Positions 42,356 to 50,434 are shown, numbered from the stretch's first letter. The stretch is 64,000 nucleotides of DNA from Desulfobacteraceae bacterium (GCA_020633955.1 JACKCP010000013.1:15165-79164), one strand, 5' to 3'. Numbers and translations are program-made. Notes: a model not told the origin generated them from the sequence alone.

Positions 42356-43087
42356 ATGGAAAATGAAAAAAGAATCGCACTTGTGACAGGAGCTTCAAGG
42401 GGAATAGGAAAATCTGTTGCATTAAAACTTGCAAAAATGGGTTTTAAAGTAATAATAAATTTTTCATCCTCTGAAAATGAAGCAAAAAAAGTTCTTGAAG
42501 AAATAGAAAATTTTGGCGGCCAGGGGCGTCTTGCCTGTTTTGATGTAACAGACAGGAAGGCATGTAAAGATGAGTTTGGTAAAATAACCGAAACAGAAAA
42601 AAGACTTGATGTATTAATTCATAACGCAGGGATAAGAAAAGACGGACTTGCCGTAAGAATGAAGGATGAAGACTGGGACAGAGTAATAGATGTAAATCTC
42701 ACAGCTTTTTTTAACCTTGCAAAACCCTCAGTCAAACTGATGCTTAAAAACAAATGGGGAAGAATAGTTGGTATTTCATCTACTTCTGGTCAGGCAGGAG
42801 TTCCAGGGCAGATAAATTATTCGGCTTCAAAGGCTGGTCTTATAGGAGCTGTGAAATCCCTTTCAAAGGAAATAGGTGTAAGAAACATTACTGTAAATGC
42901 AGTAAGTCCGGGATTTATTGAAACCGAAATGACAGAAGCCCTTGACAGGGAAAAAATAATTGAAACAATACCTATGCAAAGATTTGGAACTGTTGCAGAA
43001 GTTGCATCTGTTGCTGGCTTTTTATGTTCTGAAGAAGCATCATATGTGACAGGACAGGTAATCGGTGTTAACGGCGGAATATATTAA
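42356..43087 (+). CDS. fabG: 3-oxoacyl-ACP reductase (FabG-like SDR)
   Basis: The 243-residue classical SDR has ALVTGASRGIGKSVALKLAK, HNAGIRKDGLAVRMKDEDWD, the catalytic Ser in GISSTSGQAG, and Tyr-x-x-x-Lys in NYSASKAGLIGAVKSL, plus NAVSPGFIETEMT. FabG reduces 3-oxoacyl-ACP. Its place at the end of the biotin operon suggests it serves the BioC/BioH-dependent pimeloyl elongation cycles, though a general fatty-acid role is equally possible. GGGAG precedes the ATG. Confidence 0.9.
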   Translation: MENEKRIALVTGASRGIGKSVALKLAKMGFKVIINFSSSENEAKKVLEEIENFGGQGRLACFDVTDRKACKDEFGKITETEKRLDVLIHNAGIRKDGLAVRMKDEDWDRVIDVNLTAFFNLAKPSVKLMLKNKWGRIVGISSTSGQAGVPGQINYSASKAGLIGAVKSLSKEIGVRNITVNAVSPGFIETEMTEALDREKIIETIPMQRFGTVAEVASVAGFLCSEEASYVTGQVIGVNGGIY

Positions 43088-43104
43088 TCTGAAAGGAAAT
43101 TAAA

Positions 43105-43281
43105 ATGGGTTTGGATAAAGAATTGCTTGACATACTTGCATGTCCTGTATGCAAGGGTGATGTTTATGAATCGGAAGATGAAAATTTTCTTGTGTGTGAA
43201 AAATGCAGGCTGAAATTTCCTGTAAAGGAAGGTATCCCTGTAATGCTTCCGGAAGAAGCACTGTCTCTTGATGAAAAATAA
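43105..43281 (+). CDS. Trm112/YcaR (UPF0434) family small zinc-ribbon-like protein
   Basis: The 58-residue frame starts MGLDKELLDILACPVCKGDV and continues to FLVCEKCRLKFPVKEGIPVM and LPEEA. The CPxC ... CxxC pairs and the IPVMLPEEA end are the Trm112/YcaR signature. In eukaryotes and archaea Trm112 activates methyltransferases; the bacterial role is uncertain. AAAGGA lies 6 nt before the ATG. It sits between fabG and the DUF4416 gene with short gaps, so it is probably co-transcribed. Confidence 0.9.
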   Translation: MGLDKELLDILACPVCKGDVYESEDENFLVCEKCRLKFPVKEGIPVMLPEEALSLDEK

Positions 43282-43286
43282 GATTC

Positions 43287-43817
43287 ATGAGTAAACCTTT
43301 TTTTCCGGAAAAAGGACTTATAGTAACAGCCCTTATGACAGGCAATAAAAAGATTTTCTCTCTTGCCCTAAAAGAGCTTGAAAATGAGTTCGGGGGCTGT
43401 TTTTTTATTAGTGCCTGGTCAAAATTTTATCATTCGGGCTACTATGAGGACGAAATGGGTAAAAATCTTGAAAAAAGGTTTATTTGCTTTAAAAATCCTG
43501 TGAGCCAGGAAAGTCTTAAGGATATCAAACATAAAGTTTATGAAATTGAAAACAGATATCTTGAAAAAGACAGGCGGACACTGAATTTAGACCCGGGAAT
43601 TTTAACCCCAGACAAATATGTATTATCAACATTCAAAAATTTTTCCCACAGAATTTATCTTGGAAAAAATGTCTTCGCAGAAGTTGAATTCACATTTAAA
43701 AAAGATCACCTGGTTTTTTTTGAATGGACTTATCCCGATTACAGGCAAAGGGAAGTTTGTGAATTCTTTATGACATCAAGAAGATATCTTTTGCTGTTAA
43801 ATTCTCTTAAAGTCTGA
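43287..43817 (+). CDS. DUF4416 family protein
   Basis: The 176-residue protein has VTALMTGNKKIFSLALKELE at the N-terminus, YHSGYYEDEMGKNLEKRFIC, RRTLNLDPGILTPDKYVLST, HRIYLGKNVFAEVEFTF and FEWTYPDYRQREV. This succession is typical of DUF4416 proteins found in Desulfobacterota and other deep-branching bacteria. Its function is unknown. It starts 5 bp after the Trm112 stop. No signal peptide or transmembrane segment is present. Confidence 0.82.
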   Translation: MSKPFFPEKGLIVTALMTGNKKIFSLALKELENEFGGCFFISAWSKFYHSGYYEDEMGKNLEKRFICFKNPVSQESLKDIKHKVYEIENRYLEKDRRTLNLDPGILTPDKYVLSTFKNFSHRIYLGKNVFAEVEFTFKKDHLVFFEWTYPDYRQREVCEFFMTSRRYLLLLNSLKV

Positions 43818-43834
43818 ATTAAGTTTGTTTTATG

Positions 43835-43965
43835 GTGACTATTCAGCTGAAAACTTAGAAAGAAACCAGTTTGCCATAATAACTGATTCCGGATTTTTTC
43901 TGAGTCGTTTCAGAAGATAGTTTTTTTATCTCCTGTATTTATGCTTAAGGTAAAATTAATGAAAG
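43835..43965 (-). repeat. Family A repeat, inverted copy A3, upstream of yicC
   Basis: It begins GTGACTATTCAGCTGAAAAC (compare GTAACTATTCAGCTTAAAAAC, the A1 right end). It continues through TTTTTTCTGAGTCGTTTCAG, AGATAGTTTTTTTATCTCCTG and ATGCTTAAGGTAAAATTA, the reverse complement of the A2 interior. The far end runs into the yicC ribosome-binding region and is truncated. No target duplication is visible. Confidence 0.6.
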
Positions 43966-43975
43966 AGAGTTTTCC

Positions 43976-44857
43976 ATGATTTCAAGTATGACCTCATATG
44001 CAAGATCTGAAAAATCAGTAGATAATGTAAAAATATTTATTGAAGCAAGAACCTATAACAGCAGATTCCTTGATATTGCATTGAAGATTTCTTCTGACTT
44101 TGCTGATCTTGAAGAAATAATCAAAAAAAGGGTTAGTGCTGTTATTTCAAGGGGCAGAGTAGAAATTAAGTTTCATATTGAAGATTTAAGTGAAAATGAT
44201 GCCTTGTTTTATTTGGATTACGACAGGGCAAGAGCCTATTATAATATGTACGAAAAGCTTAAAAATGAACTGGGGCTTTCTGAAGAAGTAAAAATGGAGC
44301 AGATCTTGAGATCAGAGGGTGTGCTGAAAAAAAATGACAGAAAGGATAATTCTAAATATCTGGGCCTGTTAAATGAAGTAATGGATGAAATGCTTTCTGA
44401 TCTGGTTAAAATGAGAAAGGTTGAAGGCGAAGTAATTTACAATGATTTTTGTGAAAGGCTTTCAACAATAGAGTCACTGGTAAAGGAAATTGAAACTGAA
44501 TCTGAAAATGGGGCAAAGGAATATTACAATAAGCTTAGTCTCAGGATAAAAGAACTTGTTGCTTCTTCAGACATTGAGATTGACCAGACCAGACTTGCAC
44601 AGGAAGCTGCTTTTCTTGCTGATAAAACAGATGTATCAGAAGAAATTTTAAGAATTAAAAGTCACCTTGTTCAGTATAAAAAATATATGGAGTCGAATAA
44701 TCCTCCAGGAAGAAATCTTAATTTTTTACTTCAGGAGCTTCATCGTGAAATAAATACTCTTGGGGTTAAGCAGGGGAATGTTCTTATTTCAAAAAACTGT
44801 GTTGAAATAAAATCTGAATTGGAAAAGTTAAGGGAGCAGGTTCAAAATGTTGAATAA
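43976..44857 (+). CDS. yicC: YicC/YloC-type endoribonuclease
   Basis: The 293-residue protein starts MISSMTSYARSE and has FIEARTYNSRFLDIALKIS, RVSAVISRGRVEIKFHI, IEIDQTRLAQEAAFLADKTD and, at the C-terminus, ESNNPPGRNLNFLLQELHRE followed by NTLGVKQGN. YicC homologues are metal-dependent RNases involved in RNA turnover. The order yicC-remA-gmk is conserved in related genomes. The ATG is preceded by GAAAGAGAG, sequence that appears to derive from the end of repeat A3. Confidence 0.93.
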   Translation: MISSMTSYARSEKSVDNVKIFIEARTYNSRFLDIALKISSDFADLEEIIKKRVSAVISRGRVEIKFHIEDLSENDALFYLDYDRARAYYNMYEKLKNELGLSEEVKMEQILRSEGVLKKNDRKDNSKYLGLLNEVMDEMLSDLVKMRKVEGEVIYNDFCERLSTIESLVKEIETESENGAKEYYNKLSLRIKELVASSDIEIDQTRLAQEAAFLADKTDVSEEILRIKSHLVQYKKYMESNNPPGRNLNFLLQELHREINTLGVKQGNVLISKNCVEIKSELEKLREQVQNVE

Positions 44858-45057
44858 AATTTAATTATGTTTTAAAAAGGGGGGAAATTTTTAAATTACT
44901 GCCAGAAAAAATGATTTATTCTAAATTATTCATCCAGGCAGTTATATTTTGCAGTTTTTTTATAAATTCTTTTAAAAATTGATTAATATGTAAAGGTTTA
45001 GAACCTGAATTTTATTTCTTTTAGTAGATAATCAATAAAACCTAAGGGCTGCTTATA

Positions 45058-45393
45058 ATGACCAATTCTTCCATAGGGAAAAATTTATCCCAGAAATTAA
45101 AATCAAATCAGCTTCTATTAAACATTGGTTTTGGAAGTACAGTTGTAGCTGAACGTGTTGTGGCAATTTTATCTCCCAACTCTGCCCCCATGAAAAGGCT
45201 TAAAGACGACGCAAGGGATGACAGGCGGCTTGTGGATGCAACCCATGGCAGAAGAACAAGATCTATTATTATTCTGGACAGCAATCATGTTGTTTTATCT
45301 GCAATTCAGGCTGAGACAATTTCCCACAGATATGCTGCTTTGACAGATCATAAAGAAGACCCTGTTTCCCCAGAGGAAGAAGAGGAGGTATGA
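45058..45393 (+). CDS. RemA-like (DUF370) regulatory protein
   Basis: The 111-residue protein has a conserved core: LLLNIGFGSTVVAERVVAIL, APMKRLKDDARDDRRLVDAT, HGRRTRSIIILDSNHVVLSA and QAETISHRYAA. RemA of Bacillus is a DNA-binding regulator of matrix genes; in proteobacterial-type genomes the role is unknown, though the position before gmk is conserved. It has an extra ~17-residue N-terminus and an acidic tail (SPEEEEEV). Its stop overlaps the gmk start region. Confidence 0.88.
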   Translation: MTNSSIGKNLSQKLKSNQLLLNIGFGSTVVAERVVAILSPNSAPMKRLKDDARDDRRLVDATHGRRTRSIIILDSNHVVLSAIQAETISHRYAALTDHKEDPVSPEEEEEV

Positions 45394-45950
45394 TGGCAGG
45401 AAGAATTTTTGTAATTTCAGCACCTTCCGGTGCAGGTAAATCAACTCTTTGCAACTTTCTTATAAAAGAAATCAATGATCTTTCATTCTCTGTTTCATAT
45501 ACAACAAGAGAGCCAAGAAAAGGAGAGGTGGAAGGACATGATTATTTTTTCACGGATAAAAAGATATTTGAAACCTGGATAAAAGAAGAGAGATTTGTTG
45601 AGTATGCCTTTGTTCACGGCAATTATTACGGCACTTCAAAGGATTATCTTGAAAAATCTGTTAAACAGGGTAAAAATATTCTTCTGGAAATTGATGTTCA
45701 GGGAGCAAGGCAGATAAGAGAAAAATTTAGTGATGCAGTATTGATTTTTATTAATCCTCCTTCTTTTGACGAACTCAGAAAAAGACTTGTGGGCAGAGGA
45801 ACTGACAGCGAAGAAATCATAAAGCAAAGGCTTGAAGCTGCTGAAAATGAAATGAGTGCTTCAAAGTTTTTTGACTATATAATAGTAAATGATGACTTTG
45901 GAAAGGCATCAAAAGAACTTAAAAAACTAATTGAAAAGAATATCAACTGA
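45393..45950 (+). CDS. gmk: Guanylate kinase
   Basis: About 185 residues: P-loop FVISAPSGAGKSTLCNFLIK, GMP-binding SYTTREPRKGEVEGHDYFF, FVEYAFVHGNYYGTSKDYLE and LLEIDVQGARQIREKF. It converts GMP to GDP. Two ATGs are possible (45390, 45393). The second is 4 nt from GGAGG and better spaced. It is coupled to remA. Confidence 0.96.
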   Translation: MAGRIFVISAPSGAGKSTLCNFLIKEINDLSFSVSYTTREPRKGEVEGHDYFFTDKKIFETWIKEERFVEYAFVHGNYYGTSKDYLEKSVKQGKNILLEIDVQGARQIREKFSDAVLIFINPPSFDELRKRLVGRGTDSEEIIKQRLEAAENEMSASKFFDYIIVNDDFGKASKELKKLIEKNIN

Positions 45951-45962
45951 AAGAGCAGTTTA

Positions 45963-46694
45963 ATGGCAGAAAATGAATTTATATTCGGCCCTCACAGTAT
46001 TCTTGCCGCAATAAAGGCCGGTAAAAGAAAAATACATAAAATTTACATAACAGAGAAAAACAGTCTTTCAGAGGAAATTTATTTAGAGGCTGACAAAAGA
46101 AATATAAAGATTGTATCAGCTGACAAAGATAAAATATCAGCACTTACCAAAGCCAAAAATCATCAGGGTATTGCAGCAGATGTAAGTTCTCTTCCGTTCC
46201 TTGATTTTGATGAATTTTTAAATTCAAAACTATTTCAAAATAAGTTTGCAGTAATTCTTGACAGCCTGGAAGATCCATTGAATCTTGGTTCAATAGCCCG
46301 TTCTGCACTTTGTCTTGGTGCAGATGTTCTTATAATCCCAAAGGACAGGTCTGTTCGTCCAACGCCTTTTGCCTCTAAAATTTCAGCAGGCGCACTTGAG
46401 TATATCCCCTTGATTGTTCAGACAAATATTGTCAATACAATAAAAGATCTTAAAACAAATGGGTTCTGGATAGGCGGGCTTGACGGGGATGGCAGTGATT
46501 CAATTGAAAATTCTTTAATAACACCGCCTTTTGCACTTGTTGTAGGAAGTGAGGGAAAAGGTATAAGGCCTCTGGTTAGAAAAAATCTTGATTTTATATT
46601 TAAAATTGATCAGAGAGGACCGGTTACATCGCTTAACGCTTCTTCTGCAGCAGCAATAGGTATTTATGAGTGTGCTAAAAAAATCAGGATTTAG
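45963..46694 (+). CDS. rlmB: RlmB-type 23S rRNA (guanosine 2'-O) methyltransferase
   Basis: The 243-residue SPOUT (TrmH) enzyme has an N-terminal L30e-like substrate domain (FIFGPHSILAAIKAGKRKIH) and catalytic motifs LDSLEDPLNLGSIARSAL (motif 1 Arg), ALVVGSEGKGIRPLVRKNLD (motif 2) and VTSLNASSAAAIGIYE (motif 3). RlmB methylates G2251 in the P-loop of 23S rRNA; related TrmH enzymes act on tRNA, so the precise site is inferred. It ends just before the A2/B8 composite repeat. Confidence 0.88.
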   Translation: MAENEFIFGPHSILAAIKAGKRKIHKIYITEKNSLSEEIYLEADKRNIKIVSADKDKISALTKAKNHQGIAADVSSLPFLDFDEFLNSKLFQNKFAVILDSLEDPLNLGSIARSALCLGADVLIIPKDRSVRPTPFASKISAGALEYIPLIVQTNIVNTIKDLKTNGFWIGGLDGDGSDSIENSLITPPFALVVGSEGKGIRPLVRKNLDFIFKIDQRGPVTSLNASSAAAIGIYECAKKIRI

Positions 46695-46705
46695 CTTTTA
46701 AAAGT

Positions 46706-46957
46706 GTAACTGTTCAGTTCAATTTAGAAGGTGCTGCATTCTTTATGAGTCTAATTCTTGCTTAAGCTCACAGGCAGGAGATAAAAAAACTATCTCCTGA
46801 AACCGGCTCGGAAAAAAATACAGCATCCGTCGCCAAAATTTTTTGTTCAGTTACGGAAGATTAAAAATTTAACCTTTAGGATACATGGAGTATTTTGAGG
46901 ATTAAATTTTGAATCTGACTTTAGAATGGACAAAAAAGGCCGTTTTAGTTAAGCCGC
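46706..46957 (+). mobile_element. Fused family A + family B element (A2-B8)
   Basis: The A part (46706-46854) starts GTAACTGTTCAGTTC and carries GTGCTGCATTCTTTATGAG, AGGAGATAAAAAAACTATCTCCT-type hairpin arms, and ACCGGCTCGGAAAAAAATAC then AGCATCCGTCGCC. It then passes directly into B sequence: AAAATTTTTTGTTCAGTTAC, GGAAGATTAAAAATTTAACC, GAGTATTTTGAGGATTAAAT, TGGACAAAAAAGGCCGTTTT. In A1-B3 and A4-B6 the two are adjacent; here the A right end is replaced by the B left arm. It ends just before the folC stop. Confidence 0.65.
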
Positions 46958-46960
46958 TAA

Positions 46961-48226
46961 TTAGAATTTAAGCAGATTACTGTCAAAGGCTTCAATTATT
47001 TTCCCTGAAAGGTAAATTGAGCCTGCCGCACATATAATATCGTCTTTTGCTGCGATTTCAACAGCCCGTAAGCATGCCTTTAGCGGATCTGGCTCAAGTA
47101 GGGAGTTGATTTTGGAAAGGCTTGTGAGATCGCCTGGATCAAGTGCCCTTGGTGAGTCCGGTTTTGTGAAAATAAATGTTTTTGCAATGGGTTCAAGGAT
47201 TTTTAAATTCAGCATGTAATCCTTGTCATTTAATGAACCAAAAACAAAAATAATTTTTTTGTTTTTTTGAGTTAGATATTCTTTTAAAACCCTGCAAGAA
47301 TCAGGGTTATGTGCACAGTCGACAATAAATTCAGGAGATCTCGATAGTATTTCAAGTCTTCCTCTCCATGAAGTTTTTCTTATTCCATTTTCAATATGAA
47401 TTTTTTTTATATTAAATTTTTCCGGATAAAATCTGTTCAATTGAAGACAGCTGAAAGCTGCTGTTCCAGCATTAACTATCTGATGGTATCCTTTCAGTCT
47501 TGGTGAAAGGGCTATTTGGCAGTCTTTATCTTCAAGGAAAAACATTTTTTCAAATTTTTTTATTTTAAAATGAGAGTTCACTGCAAAAAAAGCTGATTTT
47601 CGAAATGAGGCTTCGCGTCTAATGATGTCAAGAACCTTTTCATCGGTTTCACCGCTTACCACAGGAACATGATCTTTTATTATTCCTGCCTTTTCTGCTG
47701 CAATAAGCTCTATTTTATCTCCAAGATAATCGCTGTGATCCATTGTAACATTTGTGATAACTGATAAATGAGGATTGATTACATTTGTAGAGTCAAACCG
47801 TCCGCCCATTCCAGTTTCAATAACTGCAGCATCAACGTTGTTTTCTTCAAAATACTTGAAAGCCATGACAGTGGTAAACTCATAAAAAGTAGCCTTTCTT
47901 TTGCCTGTGTCTGCCTTTTCAACTGCATGGAAAAGTTTTTCCAGTGAGTCATTGTCTATCATCTTCTGAGATATTTTAATTCTTTCCCTGAAATCATATA
48001 GATGGGGGGATGTGTAAAGACCTGTTTTTAAACCATATTCCTCAAGTATTTTTGCAATGTAAGAGGCAGTTGATCCTTTGCCGTTGGTTCCTGCAACATG
48101 AATAGTCATGTATTTATTATGAGGGTTTCCAATATTTGCAAGCAGATTTTTTGTGGTTTCAAGACCAGGCTTTATTCCAGCGGCTGTTTTTGAAAAAAGA
48201 GAGTTTATCTTAGTGCTGATGTCCAT
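46961..48226 (-). CDS. folC: Folylpolyglutamate synthase/dihydrofolate synthase
   Basis: The 421-residue Mur-ligase-family enzyme has MTIHVAGTNGKGSTASYIAK (P-loop), GLYTSPHLYDFRERIKI, VIETGMGGRFDSTNVINP, LSVITNVTMDHSDYLGD, VDCAHNPDSCRVLKEYL and FVFGSLNDKDY. It adds glutamate to dihydropteroate and extends folate tails. The 46961 stop abuts the repeat composite. No accD precedes it, unlike in many proteobacteria. Confidence 0.95.
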   Translation of the reverse strand: MDISTKINSLFSKTAAGIKPGLETTKNLLANIGNPHNKYMTIHVAGTNGKGSTASYIAKILEEYGLKTGLYTSPHLYDFRERIKISQKMIDNDSLEKLFHAVEKADTGKRKATFYEFTTVMAFKYFEENNVDAAVIETGMGGRFDSTNVINPHLSVITNVTMDHSDYLGDKIELIAAEKAGIIKDHVPVVSGETDEKVLDIIRREASFRKSAFFAVNSHFKIKKFEKMFFLEDKDCQIALSPRLKGYHQIVNAGTAAFSCLQLNRFYPEKFNIKKIHIENGIRKTSWRGRLEILSRSPEFIVDCAHNPDSCRVLKEYLTQKNKKIIFVFGSLNDKDYMLNLKILEPIAKTFIFTKPDSPRALDPGDLTSLSKINSLLEPDPLKACLRAVEIAAKDDIICAAGSIYLSGKIIEAFDSNLLKF

Positions 48227-48261
48227 TTTCGGTGCTTTTAGCTTTTTTGTTCCTAGTAATA

Positions 48262-48289
48262 AAAAACCCGGTCATGAGACCGGGTTTTT
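48262..48289 (-). terminator. Terminator of rpsU
   Basis: AAAAACCCGGTC / GACCGGGTTTTT forms a perfect 12-bp stem with a 4-nt loop. Both flanks are homopolymeric, so it can work in either direction. It follows rpsU on the minus strand and precedes folC. Confidence 0.9.
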
Positions 48290-48315
48290 AAAACTTAGAC
48301 AAAGGATATGTAAAA

Positions 48316-48525
48316 CTATTTTCTGAAACTTCTGCGTTTTGAATCGGCAATACGCTGACGGCGTCTTGCTTCGCGCATTTTACGTCTTTTAAGCTCGTTT
48401 GGCTTTTCATAATATTTTTTAAGACGAAGACGCTTGAAAAGTCCGTCATTCTGGATTTTCTTCTTAAGTACTTTAAGAGCTTTTTCCAGATCTTCATCAT
48501 GAACTTTAACTTCGATATCCTTCAA
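48316..48525 (-). CDS. rpsU: 30S ribosomal protein S21
   Basis: About 69 highly basic residues: VHDEDLEKALKVLKKKIQND then GLFKRLRLKKYYEKPNELKR and an Arg-rich tail, the standard bS21 pattern. The longer frame begins with GTG 48534, too close to the AAAGGGG site; the TTG at 48525 lies 8 nt from it and is preferred. S21 takes part in initiation on 30S subunits. It is monocistronic, between two terminators. Confidence 0.95.
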   Translation of the reverse strand: MKDIEVKVHDEDLEKALKVLKKKIQNDGLFKRLRLKKYYEKPNELKRRKMREARRRQRIADSKRRSFRK

Positions 48526-48591
48526 GTAAATCACCCCTTTGCATAGATTTTTTTAAACTTTATAGGTGTACTACAAGGATTAATATTTTGC

Positions 48592-48621
48592 AATAAAAAA
48601 CCGCAGAAAAAACTGCGGTTT
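48592..48621 (-). terminator. Terminator of adk
   Basis: AAACCGCAG, a six-A loop, and CTGCGGTTT. On the minus strand it is followed by TTTTTTATTG. It lies 10 bp after the adk stop. Confidence 0.9.
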
Positions 48622-48630
48622 AATTTCAAA

Positions 48631-49305
48631 TTAGTCAAGAGCTTTCATAAGAGCTTCTTTAACAGTATTGATAGGAGCATCACCTTCAAGAACAATGTAT
48701 TTTGTTTCACCTTTATCTGCTAGAGCTTTGAAATAGTAAGCAGAAGCAAGGGTACCATTTTCTTCATCATAGTAAATGTCATGACGCTTGTTGATTGCTG
48801 CTTCATCCTGGTCGTCAGCACGAGTAGAAAGGGCTCCGCCGCAAACTCTGCACTTATCGCCATCAGGCTTGATTACGTCTATATTTACATTGTTTGGATG
48901 GCCGTTATCATTTTCACAAAGTCTTCTGCCCATGATTCTTCCTTTGGCAATTTCTCTGTCAAGCTTGATTTCTACAACATAGTCAAGCTTCATACCGGCA
49001 GCCTTAAGTGCTTCATCAAGTTTTTCTGCCTGTACCTTGTTTCTTGGGAAACCGTCAAGAAGCCATCCGCCTGCATTTTCAGGTTTTTTAAGTGTATCAA
49101 GAATCATTGGAATTGTAATTTCATCAGGAACTAGATCGCCCTTGTCAATAAATTCCTTTGCTTTTTTACCAAGCTCTGTTCCGCCTTTGATGTTTTCACG
49201 GAAAATACCGCCTGATTCAATGTGGGAAACATTGTATTTGCCTTTGATAAGTGAAGCCTGGGTTCCTTTTCCACCGCCGTTTGGTGCAAAAATAAGGATG
49301 TTCAT
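48631..49305 (-). CDS. adk: Adenylate kinase with Cys3-His metal site in the LID
   Basis: The 224-residue protein has a P-loop APNGGGKGTQ (Asn-Gly where Pro-Gly-Ala is usual), DGFPRNKVQA, and RADDQDEAAINKRHDIYY. The LID is unusual: C130-X5-H136-X15-C152-X2-C155. This equals the spacing of the zinc/cobalt/iron-binding LID of Desulfovibrio gigas adenylate kinase, rather than the Cys4 zinc finger of Gram-positive enzymes. Adk makes two ADP from ATP and AMP. ATG with GGAG upstream; promoter at 49427-49455. Confidence 0.97.
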   Translation of the reverse strand: MNILIFAPNGGGKGTQASLIKGKYNVSHIESGGIFRENIKGGTELGKKAKEFIDKGDLVPDEITIPMILDTLKKPENAGGWLLDGFPRNKVQAEKLDEALKAAGMKLDYVVEIKLDREIAKGRIMGRRLCENDNGHPNNVNIDVIKPDGDKCRVCGGALSTRADDQDEAAINKRHDIYYDEENGTLASAYYFKALADKGETKYIVLEGDAPINTVKEALMKALD

Positions 49306-49647
49306 AATTTCTCCTTTTTTAAATATAAAGTTTTATACTTACAATAAATTTAATATTAACTATGCGGCCGTTATCCAGGGCCGGCATTGTTTTTTTAGAA
49401 ACATGTATCAATCAAGGTTAAAAAATTACCTAATAAGATAAGTGTTTTTTGTCAAGCAAGATTAAACTTGTCACATATATTAGTTTTTTTAAATATTGTA
49501 AATCTCTTAATTCAGGCTTTTTATTTTTATAATTGACAGGAGTACAGTAAAAAAATTTAAAAAATAATAAAAAAATCTTGCAATGAATTGAGATTATAGT
49601 ATTAAAACGTTTTGATAAATTTATATGCTTCATCAGGGAGGAAGAAA
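49306..49647. other. Divergent intergenic region between adk and coaE
   Basis: It holds the adk promoter (49427-49455, minus) and AT-rich sequence towards coaE with two weak plus-strand promoter candidates: TTGTCA-N16-TAAATA from 49468 and TTGACA-N17-TTTAAA from 49533. A GC-rich patch (GCGGCCG ... GGGCCGGC) lies at 49364-49384. No gene is seen. Confidence 0.5.
49427..49455 (-). promoter_or_regulatory. Promoter of adk
   Basis: On the minus strand: TTGACA (49455-49450), a 17-bp spacer and TAGGTA (49432-49427), about 120 bp upstream of the adk ATG. Confidence 0.5.
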
Positions 49648-50238
49648 TTGGTTCGCATAGGATTGACAGGCGGGCCCGGCAGCGGTAAGTCAACAGTTGC
49701 CAAGATTTTTAAGAGGCAGAATACAGCATTCTCAGATCTGGATCACCTTTCCAGAGTTGCAGTGGAACCGGGGCGGCCTGCATTTAATAAAATAGTTGAA
49801 TATTTTGGAAAATCTGCAGTTAATGATTCGGGTGATCTTGACAGGGCTTTTTTACGGGACAGGCTTATAAAGAATCCGGGGGATAAAAAGGTTTTGGAGG
49901 ATGTTATTCATCCTGAAGTTTTCAGTTTGCTGGCGCTGGAAGAAAAAAGATGTCTTGAGGCCGGAGAAAGGGTTTTCTGTGTTGAAGCTCCGCTGCTTTT
50001 TGAAGCGAAAATGGAACATTACTTTGACTGTATTGTTACTGTTTACTGTTCAAGGGAGCTTCAGGTTAAAAGAGTTATGGAACGTGATGGACAGTCTTAT
50101 GAAAGTGCATTGGGGCTTATTGATTCACAGATATCTCTAGATGAAAAAGCATCTAACTCTGATTTTGTTATTTATAATGAAAGCGGTGTTGAAGAGCTTG
50201 AAAAACAGGTGTTGGAAATTCTGAATCATCTTAATTAA
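49648..50238 (+). CDS. coaE: Dephospho-CoA kinase
   Basis: About 196 residues: P-loop RIGLTGGPGSGKSTVAKIFK, DLDHLSRVAVEPGRPAFNKI, VIHPEVFSLL, VEAPLLFEAKMEHYFDCIVT and a C-terminal SDFVIYNESGVEELEKQV. It catalyses the last step of CoA synthesis. The TTG at 49648 has GGAGG 6 nt upstream and gives the expected N-terminus; the frame upstream of it is not supported. Confidence 0.94.
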   Translation: MVRIGLTGGPGSGKSTVAKIFKRQNTAFSDLDHLSRVAVEPGRPAFNKIVEYFGKSAVNDSGDLDRAFLRDRLIKNPGDKKVLEDVIHPEVFSLLALEEKRCLEAGERVFCVEAPLLFEAKMEHYFDCIVTVYCSRELQVKRVMERDGQSYESALGLIDSQISLDEKASNSDFVIYNESGVEELEKQVLEILNHLN

Positions 50239-50242
50239 ACCC

Positions 50243-50271
50243 TTGACTTTGTTTGGTAAGTGATTTAATTT
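50243..50271 (+). promoter_or_regulatory. Candidate promoter of rho
   Basis: TTGACT (50243-50248), a 17-bp spacer and TAATTT (50266-50271), just after the coaE stop. It would give a leader of about 155 nt before rho. Rho leaders are often long and autoregulated; no specific structure is recognised here. Confidence 0.4.
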
Positions 50272-50434
50272 AAAAAAATAACCTGCCGTCATATTTGTTA
50301 AAACAGCAAAAAGGCTCTTCCTGAAAATAAATTCATCAGAAATGTATTGGAATAAGCAGCAAATAATTTTGTTTGAAAGCAATTCGTAATAAATTTATTA
50401 GAAAATTACTTTATTAATCTTATTAGGTGGTTAA

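Noticed and set aside
4058..46957. Dispersed repeats considered as a CRISPR or tandem array
   Set aside because: Copies are kilobases apart, in both orientations and diverged; there is no spacer-repeat periodicity and no cas genes.
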